Below, piece after piece: positions 51,009 to 59,376 of a DNA stretch of 64,000 nt. The stretch spans positions 2,666,001 to 2,730,000 of the forward strand of contig CP148031.1 of NCBI GenBank assembly GCA_040500365.1. Direction: 5' to 3'. A program made the translations under genes and the position numbers. A model generated the notes under the pieces. It was given only the letters and a program-made list of their open reading frames with translations. It ran no database searches and was not told where the DNA came from. The stretch's first letter is position 1, and each line of letters opens with the position of its first letter. The DNA is from Dehalobacter alkaniphilus. Its GTDB lineage: Bacteria > Bacillota > Desulfitobacteriia > Desulfitobacteriales > Syntrophobotulaceae.

Positions 51009-51581
51009 TTATAACTTTTCTTTTAAAATTTTTCTTAGTGATTTCAATGCCCGGCTATACAATGAATATATTGCTGACTCACTCTTCTTGGATATTTCTG
51101 ATATTTGTTCAAAAGATACTTTGTTAAATAGTCTTAATTGAATAATTTGTTGATGTTCGGGGGAGAGTTGGTTAATAGCTGCAATAATAGCATCATGAAT
51201 TTCTTTGTTGAGGATAACAAACAATGGATCTACGCTAAATAAGGAAATAATATGGTCAAACTCGGCATCCGGCATGTCTTCAAGCAAAGTATTTTTGGTT
51301 TTTTTCCTAAGTTGTTCCATAATAACAAACTTAGCAATACCGATAACCCAGCTGGCAAATTCCGATGAACCATCATAGCGCTCTAATTTTTCTATACTCC
51401 TTTTCAAAGACTCCATAATGATATCGTCTATATCATGGCTATCCAAGGCGCTTCCTTTAGTCCGGGATACCACATATTTCTTTAAAAGTGGTAATGTTTT
51501 TGAATATAATTTTTGACCTGCTGCCTCATCTCTGCATAAATATTGATGTACAAGTTGATAGTCTTCTGAATGTTTACGCAT
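51009..51581 (-). CDS. ECF-type sigma-70 factor
   Basis: A 190-residue sigma factor, start ATG 51581. Region 2 shows DIDDIIMESLKRSIEKLERYDGSSEFASWVIGIAKFVI (partly quoted) and region 4 LSPEHQQIIQLRLFNKVSFEQISEISKKSESAIYSLYSRA (partly quoted). No anti-sigma zinc-finger gene is adjacent; the next two genes are an acidic protein and an ImmA-like protease. It probably directs the small accessory regulon. Confidence 0.85.
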   Translation of the reverse strand: MRKHSEDYQLVHQYLCRDEAAGQKLYSKTLPLLKKYVVSRTKGSALDSHDIDDIIMESLKRSIEKLERYDGSSEFASWVIGIAKFVIMEQLRKKTKNTLLEDMPDAEFDHIISLFSVDPLFVILNKEIHDAIIAAINQLSPEHQQIIQLRLFNKVSFEQISEISKKSESAIYSLYSRALKSLRKILKEKL

Positions 51582-51637
51582 ATAGCCTACCCCCAAGCTT
51601 TAAAATCTTATAAATGTTTATCTTTCCTTACTTATTC

Positions 51638-51781
51638 TCATTCTGACACATCAGATTCGTCGGTCCCATTACTGTCTACAGTTTTTGTTGTTTTATCCGA
51701 CGGATAACCGTATTTCTTCTGCAGCCGCTTTATAGTCATGTTAATTTTGGTCTGAAAATTATCACGAATGCCCCAATACAA
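51638..51781 (-). pseudogene. C-terminal remnant of a type I restriction HsdR protein
   Basis: The minus strand gives NMTIKRLQKKYGYPSDKTT followed by VDSNGTDESDVSE and a stop. The KRLxxKYGYPPDK pattern is the typical extreme C-terminus of HsdR. Nothing upstream continues the frame; the Nudix gene abuts it. It is a scar of a lost type I system. Confidence 0.5.
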
Positions 51782-51787
51782 AAAATA

Positions 51788-52249
51788 TTAGAAATTAACA
51801 CCGTGTACGCTATTGAAATTGTTTTCAGTATTTATAATATGATCGCTCCCCAACCTCTCCACCACCTCAACATCCACCGGACAAAACGTATATAGTCCCA
51901 ATTCCTCCGCCCTCAACCACCGTATATTCCGGTGAACCATTCTTTCCAGCTCCCCCTCAATAATCCGGCTCTCAAAGAAAGTAAAGCACATCTCATTATC
52001 CCCATAAGTATACCGACTCTCCGCAAACACCTCATCAACCTGTATCGTCACGCCCAGCTCCTCCTGACATTCCCGAACCAGACATTCTTCCAAGCTTTCC
52101 CCTTCTTCCTGCTTCCCACCCGGAAACTCCCAAAGCATCGGACAGCTTCCCGTATTATCCCGCTGACAAATTAAAATCTTATCATCCTGCCTTATGATGG
52201 CTGCGGTGACTTGCGTTACTATTTTCTGATCCATCATTTCGTCCATCAT
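51788..52249 (-). CDS. Nudix hydrolase (MutT-like), copy 1
   Basis: A 153-residue protein with a full Nudix box: GGKQEEGESLEECLVRECQEELG. The profile, with QVTAAIIRQDDKILICQRD and CPMLWEFPGGK, matches MutT-type 8-oxo-dGTP or CTP pyrophosphatases. It is 70-80 per cent identical by eye to the protein at 56636-57037. The C-terminal 20 residues differ from its paralogue. Starts: ATG 52249 or 52237. Confidence 0.85.
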   Translation of the reverse strand: MMDEMMDQKIVTQVTAAIIRQDDKILICQRDNTGSCPMLWEFPGGKQEEGESLEECLVRECQEELGVTIQVDEVFAESRYTYGDNEMCFTFFESRIIEGELERMVHRNIRWLRAEELGLYTFCPVDVEVVERLGSDHIINTENNFNSVHGVNF

Positions 52250-52911
52250 CTCAACCCACAATTAATTTATTGGTTTTCTTAATAAACTTCGCTGGTATCG
52301 GCTCATGTAGCTGCCAGATAATATTCATCGGCGGCTGCCTTCATGTTTGACATAATCGGGTAGCCCCAGTAACGTATACGGTGCTGCCCCGGTGGCATCC
52401 GTTTTATATTCCAGTACAAATAGCAGTACCTTGCTGCCGTTTGCTTAATGATGGATATAACGCTGACCCGTTGGCGAATCTTCCGATGTCGTGCTCTGGC
52501 TCTAGGCCTAAATAATCGGTAGACAAAAACAAGGATAATAAATAACCATAGGTATCAGAAATTGATAAAGATTGAGGCCATGCTTTTCTCCTAATTATCG
52601 ACTTCATTTTCTATCTAGTTTGGTTGAATTCACCATATGAGATATAATTCTCCTTATTTCCTTCAGTTCCTGTTTATTTTTCCCATTAAAATAAAAACGA
52701 AATAACGAGTTTTCTTGTAAGTCTTAGTAAACCACCACAAAACCACAAACTGATTACTCCTAGGCATCATTAAATTACCTCAGGGGTTATATTCCTGCAA
52801 ATCTATATTTTTTGTTCATAGTTCCTGATAAAATCATGCCAAATGAGAGTAATTTTGTTCTTATCTAAGGGCTTTTTTCTTTATTTAGAACAATTTTGTG
52901 AGGTGTCCTTT
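52250..52911. other. Decayed stretch between the Nudix and SLOG genes
   Basis: Minus-strand frames contain short runs such as VLLFVLEYKTDATGAAPYTLL and LPDYVKHEGS, which look like a broken protein (Rpn-type transposase/nuclease is possible). A 67-residue frame at 52404-52607 lacks a ribosome site. No intact gene was seen. The region right of 52620 is AT-rich leader. Confidence 0.35.
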
Positions 52912-53433
52912 ATGATTCATCCAAAAACCTGCGGCTTCACCGGCTATCGTCCATCTAAGCTCCCTTCCCCCAACAATAAAAAGCATCCCGCCTGCCTGCG
53001 TTTAAAAGCTTTAATCCACGACACTGTCGAAGTAGCCATTCATGACGGCTACACCCACTTCATCTGTGGCTTTGCTCTGGGTTCGGATACTTATTTCGCG
53101 GAAGCGGTTCTAACATTACGCGCGGTTTATCCTCAGATCACCCTGGAAGCAACCCTTGCTTGCGAAGCCCAGGCGGAAAACTGGGCACAGAAAGACCGGG
53201 ACAGGTTCTATGACCTCTTATCCCGGTGTGATGTCGAGACCTATATCAGCCGTAAGTATTATCCGCGCTGTTATCTGGACCGGAATCGCTATATCGTCGA
53301 CCACTCGCGGCGGCTGATCGCGGTGTTCGACGGGAAACTTGGAGGAACGATGTATACCGTGAACCGAGCCCAAGCCAAAAAGATCGAATTAGTCATCATT
53401 GATCCGAATTCCTATGCCGTGAGTAACATTTAA
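52912..53433 (+). CDS. DUF1273/YpsA-type SLOG protein
   Basis: A 173-residue protein, start ATG 52912 behind GAGGTG. It has TCGFTGYRPSKLP, THFICGFALGSDTYFAEAVL and LIAVFDGKLGGTMYTVNRAQ, the hallmarks of the DUF1273/YpsA SLOG family with a Rossmann nucleotide-binding fold. Proposed roles include nucleotide or NAD-derivative sensing. Second SLOG protein of the window, unlike the first in subgroup. A strong terminator follows. Confidence 0.8.
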   Translation: MIHPKTCGFTGYRPSKLPSPNNKKHPACLRLKALIHDTVEVAIHDGYTHFICGFALGSDTYFAEAVLTLRAVYPQITLEATLACEAQAENWAQKDRDRFYDLLSRCDVETYISRKYYPRCYLDRNRYIVDHSRRLIAVFDGKLGGTMYTVNRAQAKKIELVIIDPNSYAVSNI

Positions 53434-53487
53434 GCCGGACAAGGCATATATTGTATTGGAATCGAAAATATCATCCGTTTCCGTATA

Positions 53488-53524
53488 AGCAGAAGCCCGG
53501 TTTGTCGCTGACCGGGCTTCTGCT
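53488..53524. terminator. Terminator after the SLOG gene
   Basis: AGCAGAAGCCCGGT (53488-53501) and ACCGGGCTTCTGCT (53511-53524) pair perfectly, followed by TTTTT. Confidence 0.85.
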
Positions 53525-53717
53525 TTTTGACTTGCCATTTATATCGCCGAATATATCGCTTAATATATCGCCAGTTTTCTTGATAAATTCTTCTTAAAAT
53601 TATAATTGCTGTCAAGGAAAGAACGAAATCTTGCTCAGTTTAAAATTCTGGGTAAAGAAGGTTAATGGATCATTTTGGTGAATTTAATATTATATTCCAT
53701 TCCAGCGGAGGTAAAAA

Positions 53718-54653
53718 ATGTTTATTGAAAAATATGATATCATTATTATCGGAGCTGGGCCGGCAGGGCTGATTTGTGGCAGGACTTTGGCATTAGCTCA
53801 TAAAAAATGCTTGATTCTAGAAAAGAAGCTTAATTTGCACGGGAAGGTATGCGGAGATGGAATCTCCAGCAGATGTGTCAAGGTGTTGGAAGCATTGAAT
53901 ATTTCACCGGAACTGTTAATTCGAGCAGGCGGTCATCCTGTACACTACAATATAGCGATACATCCAAACACGATCCATAAGTCAAAAGATCAGGAAAACG
54001 AGGCAAGTGCTGAATATGGTATTGGGTTATCCAGAGATACGCTAGCCGATATTTTACTGGAGCAAGCTGTGAAGGCAGGATGTGAAATCAGATTCGGTGC
54101 AGATGGCATGGAAATCAGTCACACAGACGACGGGTATTTTTGGGGTAATGCTTGGGGACGGGATATTGTTATTGCGGCAGGAGCTGCTACTGGATATAAA
54201 ATTCATCGCCAAATGGGTAAAGGGAGTCATAACCTTAAATATTTACCCGCTGGAATATCCAGCAGGGTTGTTGCCAATACGGATTTGTCGGACGATGCCT
54301 TTTATTTTGTATTTGATTCAGAGGAGCAATTTGCAGGGTACTCCTGGGCATTTCCGCTTGGAAACCGCTTATGGAATATTGGTTCTTGGAGCAATCAAAA
54401 GGCAGTCAATTTAAAAGCCCAATATAGCACTTTTATGAAAGGTTTTGTGGCACAAAATTTTAACATCTTGTCTTATGACAGGGTTGCAAAAGGTGGAATC
54501 ATTGGTGCGGTCCCCCCCAATTTGGAGATCGAAGTCAATGATCTATGCATTGGAGATTGTGCTTTTTGTACCGATTTCATGACTGGAGAAGGAATATCTT
54601 ATGCGATGATTTCAGGATATAAACGGGCCATCGACCTGCTTCAACAGGATTGA
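53718..54653 (+). CDS. FAD-dependent oxidoreductase, geranylgeranyl-reductase-like
   Basis: A 311-residue flavoprotein: IIIIGAGPAGLICG at the N-terminus, KVCGDGISSRC (the typical xGKxCGDG loop of geranylgeranyl-reductase-family enzymes) and C-terminal GDCAFCTDFMTGEGISYAM for flavin pyrophosphate. These enzymes reduce isoprenoid double bonds or related substrates. Slightly shorter than usual (about 330-400). GGAGG is upstream of the ATG. It stands alone between a terminator and convergent genes. Confidence 0.8.
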   Translation: MFIEKYDIIIIGAGPAGLICGRTLALAHKKCLILEKKLNLHGKVCGDGISSRCVKVLEALNISPELLIRAGGHPVHYNIAIHPNTIHKSKDQENEASAEYGIGLSRDTLADILLEQAVKAGCEIRFGADGMEISHTDDGYFWGNAWGRDIVIAAGAATGYKIHRQMGKGSHNLKYLPAGISSRVVANTDLSDDAFYFVFDSEEQFAGYSWAFPLGNRLWNIGSWSNQKAVNLKAQYSTFMKGFVAQNFNILSYDRVAKGGIIGAVPPNLEIEVNDLCIGDCAFCTDFMTGEGISYAMISGYKRAIDLLQQD

Positions 54654-54762
54654 TGACGGGTTAAGGGCTATTGCACAACAAACTGACTAGTTCTTATTTA
54701 TATACCTGATCAACGTTCGGCAATACATATATAAAAGGAAATAGACCGCCAATCTGCAACTG

Positions 54763-55644
54763 TTAATACAGATAGATATCCGACGGCGCGTGCTGAGAGG
54801 CCGCCTGCTTATTCTTGGGGCTTTTGCTGCAGGACATATAAGTGAAATAAAGTTCTCCTTCCGGGTCGTTTACCGCAAATTCAATCTTCCATTCGCAGCC
54901 CAATTCCAGAATCAAACTCGGATTTTTTAATATCAAACTGTCTTGCACCTGCCAAAAGGTAAGTCCCTTATTTTCTTCGTTTTTCATTTCTGTCCAAACT
55001 GCTTTGCCGTTTTTCGAATAACCTTCCTCGGCAGGGTCACTGTCCAGTTCATGAAAAAAGTAGCCTCTGATCGTCGCCTCCCATTTATCCGGCCCTCGTT
55101 CGGTCTTGCCCTTGTTTTTGAGTCCGGTCAATTCATAGATCGCCCAGCCGTGCGCATCAGAACCGTATCTAATGGTATACTTGCCATCCTCATAAATAAG
55201 CTCTGTTCCATCTTTTTGCGTATCAATTACCGGCCAGAAGAATCTCGTCACCTGGCGGTCAAAATTCTCTTCGCTGATAGAACCGTCCACAAAGTCCTCA
55301 CCGGCATTGAAAATAATATAATGCGTAAGGTCGTCCCATGCCGGCGCTTGGCCGAAGGTAAACTCCGGCAAGAGTCTCAGCTCATTGCCGTTCTTGGAAA
55401 AATAGTCCTGAAAGAACAGCATAAGCTCCGGCGTAATCTTCGTTTCACCGTTTACAATCTGGTTCGTATAGAACTCCTGCTGATGCGCGTATCCCGCAGG
55501 GCCGCTATCAGCGCCATCCCCGTTTTTAAGCGCTGTTTCCGAATCATACTTCTCCGATATAGGGGAAGGCGCAGGTGAACAAGCAGACAAAAACAAGAGG
55601 ATCATGATTAATACCGGGATTATCGCTTTCTTAAAAACCTTCAT
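54763..55644 (-). CDS. Hypothetical lipoprotein
   Basis: A 293-residue protein, start ATG 55644 behind GAGGTGAATAAC. Lipobox FLSACS at residues 20-25. The rest is a soluble extracytoplasmic domain without recognisable family; it contains FFQDYFSKNGNELRLLPEF and EWKIEFAVNDPEGELYFTY. Co-transcribed with the small membrane protein upstream, whose stop is 20 bases away. Confidence 0.65.
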   Translation of the reverse strand: MKVFKKAIIPVLIMILLFLSACSPAPSPISEKYDSETALKNGDGADSGPAGYAHQQEFYTNQIVNGETKITPELMLFFQDYFSKNGNELRLLPEFTFGQAPAWDDLTHYIIFNAGEDFVDGSISEENFDRQVTRFFWPVIDTQKDGTELIYEDGKYTIRYGSDAHGWAIYELTGLKNKGKTERGPDKWEATIRGYFFHELDSDPAEEGYSKNGKAVWTEMKNEENKGLTFWQVQDSLILKNPSLILELGCEWKIEFAVNDPEGELYFTYMSCSKSPKNKQAASQHAPSDIYLY

Positions 55645-55664
55645 GTTATTCACCTCGCCCATCA

Positions 55665-55841
55665 TCACTTAAACAGTTCCCCATATGTCCACTCTTCGCC
55701 GGTGAATTCCAGCGTGTATTTAGCTGAGACCGCCTGAGCGTTCTTTTCTTGCAGTAGGTATTCGGCGTAATCCTGCCAGAGGTTTTCCTGCTTAATCCAA
55801 AGGGCTAAAAGTATGCATATATAAATTCCGTAAATCAACAT
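55665..55841 (-). CDS. Small N-terminally anchored protein
   Basis: A 58-residue protein with a hydrophobic start (MLIYGIYICILLALWIK) and an acidic soluble part ending FTGEEWTYGELFK. It ends 20 bases before the lipoprotein start on the same strand. No family recognised; a ribosome site is poor, but codon pattern and position support it. Confidence 0.5.
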   Translation of the reverse strand: MLIYGIYICILLALWIKQENLWQDYAEYLLQEKNAQAVSAKYTLEFTGEEWTYGELFK

Positions 55842-55969
55842 CTAATTCACTCTACAAAAAAAATGTATTCCCAAAATTAAAAATAAAGACCCCACTATGC
55901 TGTTTATGGCAGAAGGATATTTCCATTTGGCTAAATTAACTACATTTGTATAATTCTCTACAATCCTCA

Positions 55970-56137
55970 CTATTCCTGTCCACAAACTGGGCAAGTATGT
56001 GAACTGCGGAATTCAGCAATAGGCGAACTTTTATACTCATCCCTAAAGATTTGACGGCTTATTCTGCCGCACTTAAGGCAAGCCACGGTCGCCACTTTTG
56101 AGCCATCTTTACTCGCTAAAAGTACCATAACGGACAT
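55970..56137 (-). CDS. Small zinc-ribbon protein
   Basis: A 55-residue protein (ATG 56137 behind GGAGG) with two CxxC knuckles, CLKCG and CPVCGQE, and a basic middle. A short zinc-binding protein of unknown role. Confidence 0.6.
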   Translation of the reverse strand: MSVMVLLASKDGSKVATVACLKCGRISRQIFRDEYKSSPIAEFRSSHTCPVCGQE

Positions 56138-56339
56138 ATCGTGAACCTCCAGTTCTTCTGATTCTATCAAGATTAATCCTCATTTTGTGTTGCACTATTA
56201 GAAATTTTCTGTGTCAGCCGCTGCTCCTGGCCGAATCCATTCGTAGACTTCGGAAATCTTGAACTTTCACTGCCGACCGACCTTTTGCGCGGGCATAACT
56301 TTTCAATTGTGAAATTTGTTGTTTTTGACGTATATAAGC

Positions 56340-56498
56340 CTACTTTTTTGAAAGTTTTACTCCCCATATATTAATGGCAATCCCAATGATTGGCAAAACC
56401 CATATCCACCAAGGCATATTTACAATAATCATTTGAATAGTAAGAAATGTCCAATGAAGAACTTCACCCATATCAATATTGAATTTGATAATTATCAC
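56340..56498 (-). CDS. Short two-helix membrane protein
   Basis: A 52-residue frame starting at GTG 56498 behind AAGGAAAG, with hydrophobic segments WTFLTIQMIIVNM and WWIWVLPIIGIAINIWG, ending KLSKK. Looks like a genuine mini-membrane protein; no family. Confidence 0.45.
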   Translation of the reverse strand: MIIIKFNIDMGEVLHWTFLTIQMIIVNMPWWIWVLPIIGIAINIWGVKLSKK

Positions 56499-56635
56499 AC
56501 GCTTTCCTTAAATTTTTTCGTATTTCTTCACAAATTTTTACAAATTCAACAAGAAAAATTTTATGGATAATTGCATGTAAGATTTTACTCCCCATTATAG
56601 ACATAGTCCTACTTCCTTTTAAAGGCTAGTCTTTA

Positions 56636-57037
56636 TCATATTTGCCCCTTCCCCAACCTCTCCGCCACTTCCACATCCGCCGGACAAAACGTATACCGTC
56701 CCAACTCCTCCGCCCTCACCCACCGGATATCCTGATGAACCGTTCTCTGCAGTTTCCCTCCGATAATCCGACAATCAAAGAAAGTAAACTGCATCTCTTT
56801 ATCCCCATACATATACCAACTCTCCGCAAACACCTCTCCCACTCGTACCGTCACGCCCAGTTCCTCCTGGCATTCCCGAACTAGACATTCAGCCAGAGTC
56901 TCCCCTTCTTCCTGCTTCCCGCCCGGAAATTCCCAGAGCGACGGGCAGCTGCCGCTGTTGTCTCGCTGGCATATCAAGATTTTCCCATCCTGCCGCAGGA
57001 TCGCCGCAGTAACCTGCGTTATTTTCTTCTCTTCCAT
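56636..57037 (-). CDS. Nudix hydrolase (MutT-like), copy 2
   Basis: A 133-residue protein with Nudix box GGKQEEGETLAECLVRECQEELG and the motifs QVTAAILRQDGKILICQRD and DIRWVRAEELGRYTF, almost the same as copy 1 at 51788. The upstream GTGGGTTGAGATGA is shared as well, so the two arose by duplication including the leader. Function as nucleotide-sanitising pyrophosphatase likely. Confidence 0.85.
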   Translation of the reverse strand: MEEKKITQVTAAILRQDGKILICQRDNSGSCPSLWEFPGGKQEEGETLAECLVRECQEELGVTVRVGEVFAESWYMYGDKEMQFTFFDCRIIGGKLQRTVHQDIRWVRAEELGRYTFCPADVEVAERLGKGQI

Positions 57038-57259
57038 TCATCTCAACCCACTATCAATTGATTGGTTTGATGTTTTTGAACTGCACTCTTAAACATTTCA
57101 TAGCTCTATATTTTTACTTGGCTAAAATACCCAATTTTGTTTAATTCTCTTTTATTTTTCTATTTCCTTTTGTTTTTTTACAATAAATTGCAAAAAGATG
57201 CTGCAAGTTATGCGTAGCATCTTTTTTGTTATTATATGGTTTATTTTGGCAATTTATGC

Positions 57260-57265
57260 TATAAT
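57260..57265 (+). promoter_or_regulatory. -10 box of the toxin mRNA
   Basis: TATAAT lies about 60 bases upstream of the toxin start, with no strong -35 seen. Confidence 0.4.
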
Positions 57266-57287
57266 AACCCTACAACAGATGGCGTGC

Positions 57288-57464
57288 AGGGCGGTCGGCA
57301 TTCCCTCCGGAAAGGAGGTGATGCCATGGAAGTATATCAAACATTAACACTGATGATATCCTTCGGAACATTGGTGGTTTTGATACTTTCGTTTAATAAA
57401 AAGAAATGACCGCCCCTTCACAGTGGTTGACGGTCATTTCCGTTATCCATTAACCGACCGCCCT
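57288..57464. repeat. Long-range inverted repeat around the toxin gene
   Basis: AGGGCGGTCGG (57288-57298) is perfectly complementary to CCGACCGCCCT (57454-57464). Pairing of the 5' and 3' ends of the toxin mRNA is a well-known feature of type I toxin messages that are kept translationally inert. Confidence 0.7.
57326..57409 (+). CDS. Putative holin-like type I toxin
   Basis: A 27-residue peptide behind an unusually strong AAAGGAGGTGATGCC site. It has one membrane helix (LTLMISFGTLVVLILSF) and ends NKKK, matching the putative holin-like toxin family (PF16935). A convergent promoter, terminator and mRNA-end pairing indicate a type I toxin-antitoxin system, where a small RNA blocks the message. 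Confidence 0.8.
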   Translation: MEVYQTLTLMISFGTLVVLILSFNKKK

Positions 57465-57511
57465 TAAAGCGGCTGTTGTGAGGAATCATGTTTGCTGCAT
57501 GATTCCTCTTT
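57397..57511 (-). ncRNA. Candidate antisense RNA antitoxin
   Basis: On the minus strand TATAAT (57518-57523) could start an RNA near 57511. It opens with a stem GGAATCATG/CATGATTCC (about 57482-57507) and ends with GAAATGACCG/CGGTCATTTC (57403-57412, 57431-57440) plus CTTTTTATT, a terminator. It overlaps the 3' end of the toxin gene. Extent is approximate. Confidence 0.5.
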
Positions 57512-57610
57512 GCTTATATTATATACCATAGTTAAGTTAAAATACATAGTTATATGTAAATTTTTGTTAAAACATTCATTTCTGCCGTTGTTGTTTAAAG
57601 GTTTCATAGG

Positions 57611-58333
57611 TCATGATGCTTCCTCCCCCAACGCTTCCCTCGCTTTAGCGGAATAATAATTCTTTATCTTCCACGCTGCCGCTTTTTGCAAATACGGCGC
57701 TGCCAATTCCTGCTTGCCGGCTTTCAGATAAGTCAGACCGATAAAGTAATTGTTTTCCACTTCTAAAATAAAAGCATCATAGATCAGCGTCGTTTCTTTC
57801 AAACTGAGGACAGTCTTTTTCTTTTTGCTTTGCGGCGGCTGGTAGTTTCGGACGTATTTCAGTGCCGCTTGGAAATCTCCGCGGCAGCTTTCTCGCAAAG
57901 CCAGAAGGGGCTGTAATTCATTGTTATCATAAAGTTCTCGAGCCTTATCCAGCATCTCGCCGGCGTTTTCCAATTCTTGTTCTAACAGCAGCAAATTGAT
58001 TGCATAAAGGCAGTGATAACAATACAGAAGTTTGTTGTCCTTGATGTCTTCCAGTTTGATTTCATCCAATACGGCGAGGGAACGGTGCAAATCCCCAGCG
58101 CGGTTATGACAGTTGGCAATATTATATACCATGGGGTTTTTTAATTTAGGGTTACGCTTGTAAGCTGAGGTGTTCATCGTCTTTTTCATTTTTTCAATTG
58201 CCTGTGCATAGTCCCCTTTTGCCATAAGCTGCAGAGGGTCCATAAAAGAATAGAGCCGCAGTAAGGTCAAACCTATGAATATGACCAGGACGACACAAAG
58301 ATAAATATAGACAAAATCAAGAAGATGACGCAT
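57611..58333 (-). CDS. Membrane-anchored TPR-like protein
   Basis: A 240-residue protein, start ATG 58333 (GGAGGGAGG upstream). One N-terminal membrane helix (FVYIYLCVVLVIFIGLTLL), then a soluble part rich in TPR-like pairs: GDYAQAIEKMKK, MVYNIANCHNRAGDLHRSLAVLDE, FIGLTYLKAGKQELAAPYLQKAA (partly quoted). Likely a cytoplasmic-face adaptor, or outside, depending on topology. No specific family recognised. Confidence 0.7.
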   Translation of the reverse strand: MRHLLDFVYIYLCVVLVIFIGLTLLRLYSFMDPLQLMAKGDYAQAIEKMKKTMNTSAYKRNPKLKNPMVYNIANCHNRAGDLHRSLAVLDEIKLEDIKDNKLLYCYHCLYAINLLLLEQELENAGEMLDKARELYDNNELQPLLALRESCRGDFQAALKYVRNYQPPQSKKKKTVLSLKETTLIYDAFILEVENNYFIGLTYLKAGKQELAAPYLQKAAAWKIKNYYSAKAREALGEEAS

Positions 58334-58385
58334 GCTTCCTCCCTCCAATCATGTGACGCTTTCCTATAAGTTATCAATTTTTTGG

Positions 58386-59081
58386 CTATTTCACAATGTT
58401 TCGATCTGAGTATTTTATCTGAACATGACTTGCATCACAAAAGGGTATCCGGCTTGACTCTCCGCAGCGGCAAAGGGCATAGCGGTTTCTAAGCTCATAT
58501 TCAGTACCATCGGCTGATTCAAGCGGAATATTCCCCGTGACAAAAATCCCGGCGCTTACACCCAATTCAGAATCCTGAACGATTGCAATGGAAGGATCGT
58601 ATTCAGGTTCGGTCCTCTCCCCCGTTTTCTCTACCGCTGTCAGTCTCCCGGTTGGACAATCGCTCGCAGCCCGAATTGCTTCCCTGATATTTTCCTCATT
58701 GTAAGACCGCTCTGTAAGTTCCCACACACTTCCCTTGTCTCGGTGACAGAATCGGGCATAGGCACACCGGTTATCATCCATCAGATCGATGCCGGGGCCC
58801 TCCATCCATTCGGCCCTGTCTTCATACCTTGCTCTGGATGCTGTTTCAGTGCCGACAAAACCTATTTTTGCATGGGAACCGTCACAAAAAGGCGGGTTCT
58901 TTGAGTTTCCGCAGCGGCATAACGCATACGTCTCGGCCTGAGGAAGCTTGCGGCCTTCTTTCAGCTCATATTTCTTTCCATTTGGAACGATTATTTTTTC
59001 CGACAATGGCACATTTCCAGAAACAAGATACGGTCCGTTCTTTACGATCTTAATTTTACATTTCTTTTGGTCCTTTAACAT
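58386..59081 (-). CDS. Double CDGSH iron-sulfur protein with central Fer4_19 domain
   Basis: A 231-residue protein. Two CDGSH motifs, CRCGNSKNPPFCDGSH and CRCGESSRIPFCDASH (second has Ala for Gly), each binding a [2Fe-2S] cluster through three Cys and one His. Between them is a DUF1271/Fer4_19 segment (CAYARFCHRD, ASDCPTGRL). Multi-CDGSH proteins of this layout occur in bacteria; role in iron-sulfur or redox homeostasis. Start ATG 59081 preferred, AAGGGA nine bases upstream. Confidence 0.8.
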   Translation of the reverse strand: MLKDQKKCKIKIVKNGPYLVSGNVPLSEKIIVPNGKKYELKEGRKLPQAETYALCRCGNSKNPPFCDGSHAKIGFVGTETASRARYEDRAEWMEGPGIDLMDDNRCAYARFCHRDKGSVWELTERSYNEENIREAIRAASDCPTGRLTAVEKTGERTEPEYDPSIAIVQDSELGVSAGIFVTGNIPLESADGTEYELRNRYALCRCGESSRIPFCDASHVQIKYSDRNIVK

Positions 59082-59376
59082 AATCATAGTTCCCTTCTTC
59101 ATCTCCAAACGGATTTTTCCTCACTGCGACCGCGTCCAATATGGCCTGCAATTTCTCTTATTTCACGCTGTCGCCGGCGTTATCAGGATCGTCAATCACG
59201 GGGGTGCTCGCAGACCATGATGAGTATAGACAGAAGACCAGAAATAAAACTGAACATTCTTTTTCCCTACATTAATTATACCAAAAATATTTCTCTAATA
59301 ACATTCTTATAATTATCCTATATTTTGTGTAAGATAGAACTTATCATACTTAAGCCAAACTTAGGGGGATAAACTT

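Noticed and set aside
52404..52607. Minus-strand 67-residue frame
   Set aside because: No ribosome site and another frame of the same stretch reads more like a broken protein.
54943..55578. Plus-strand open frame of 211 residues
   Set aside because: Antisense to the lipoprotein gene with signal peptide and ribosome site; no domain in the plus frame.
56173..56367. Minus-strand 64-residue frame
   Set aside because: Overlaps the end of the small membrane-protein frame, with no domain and poor start; judged spurious.
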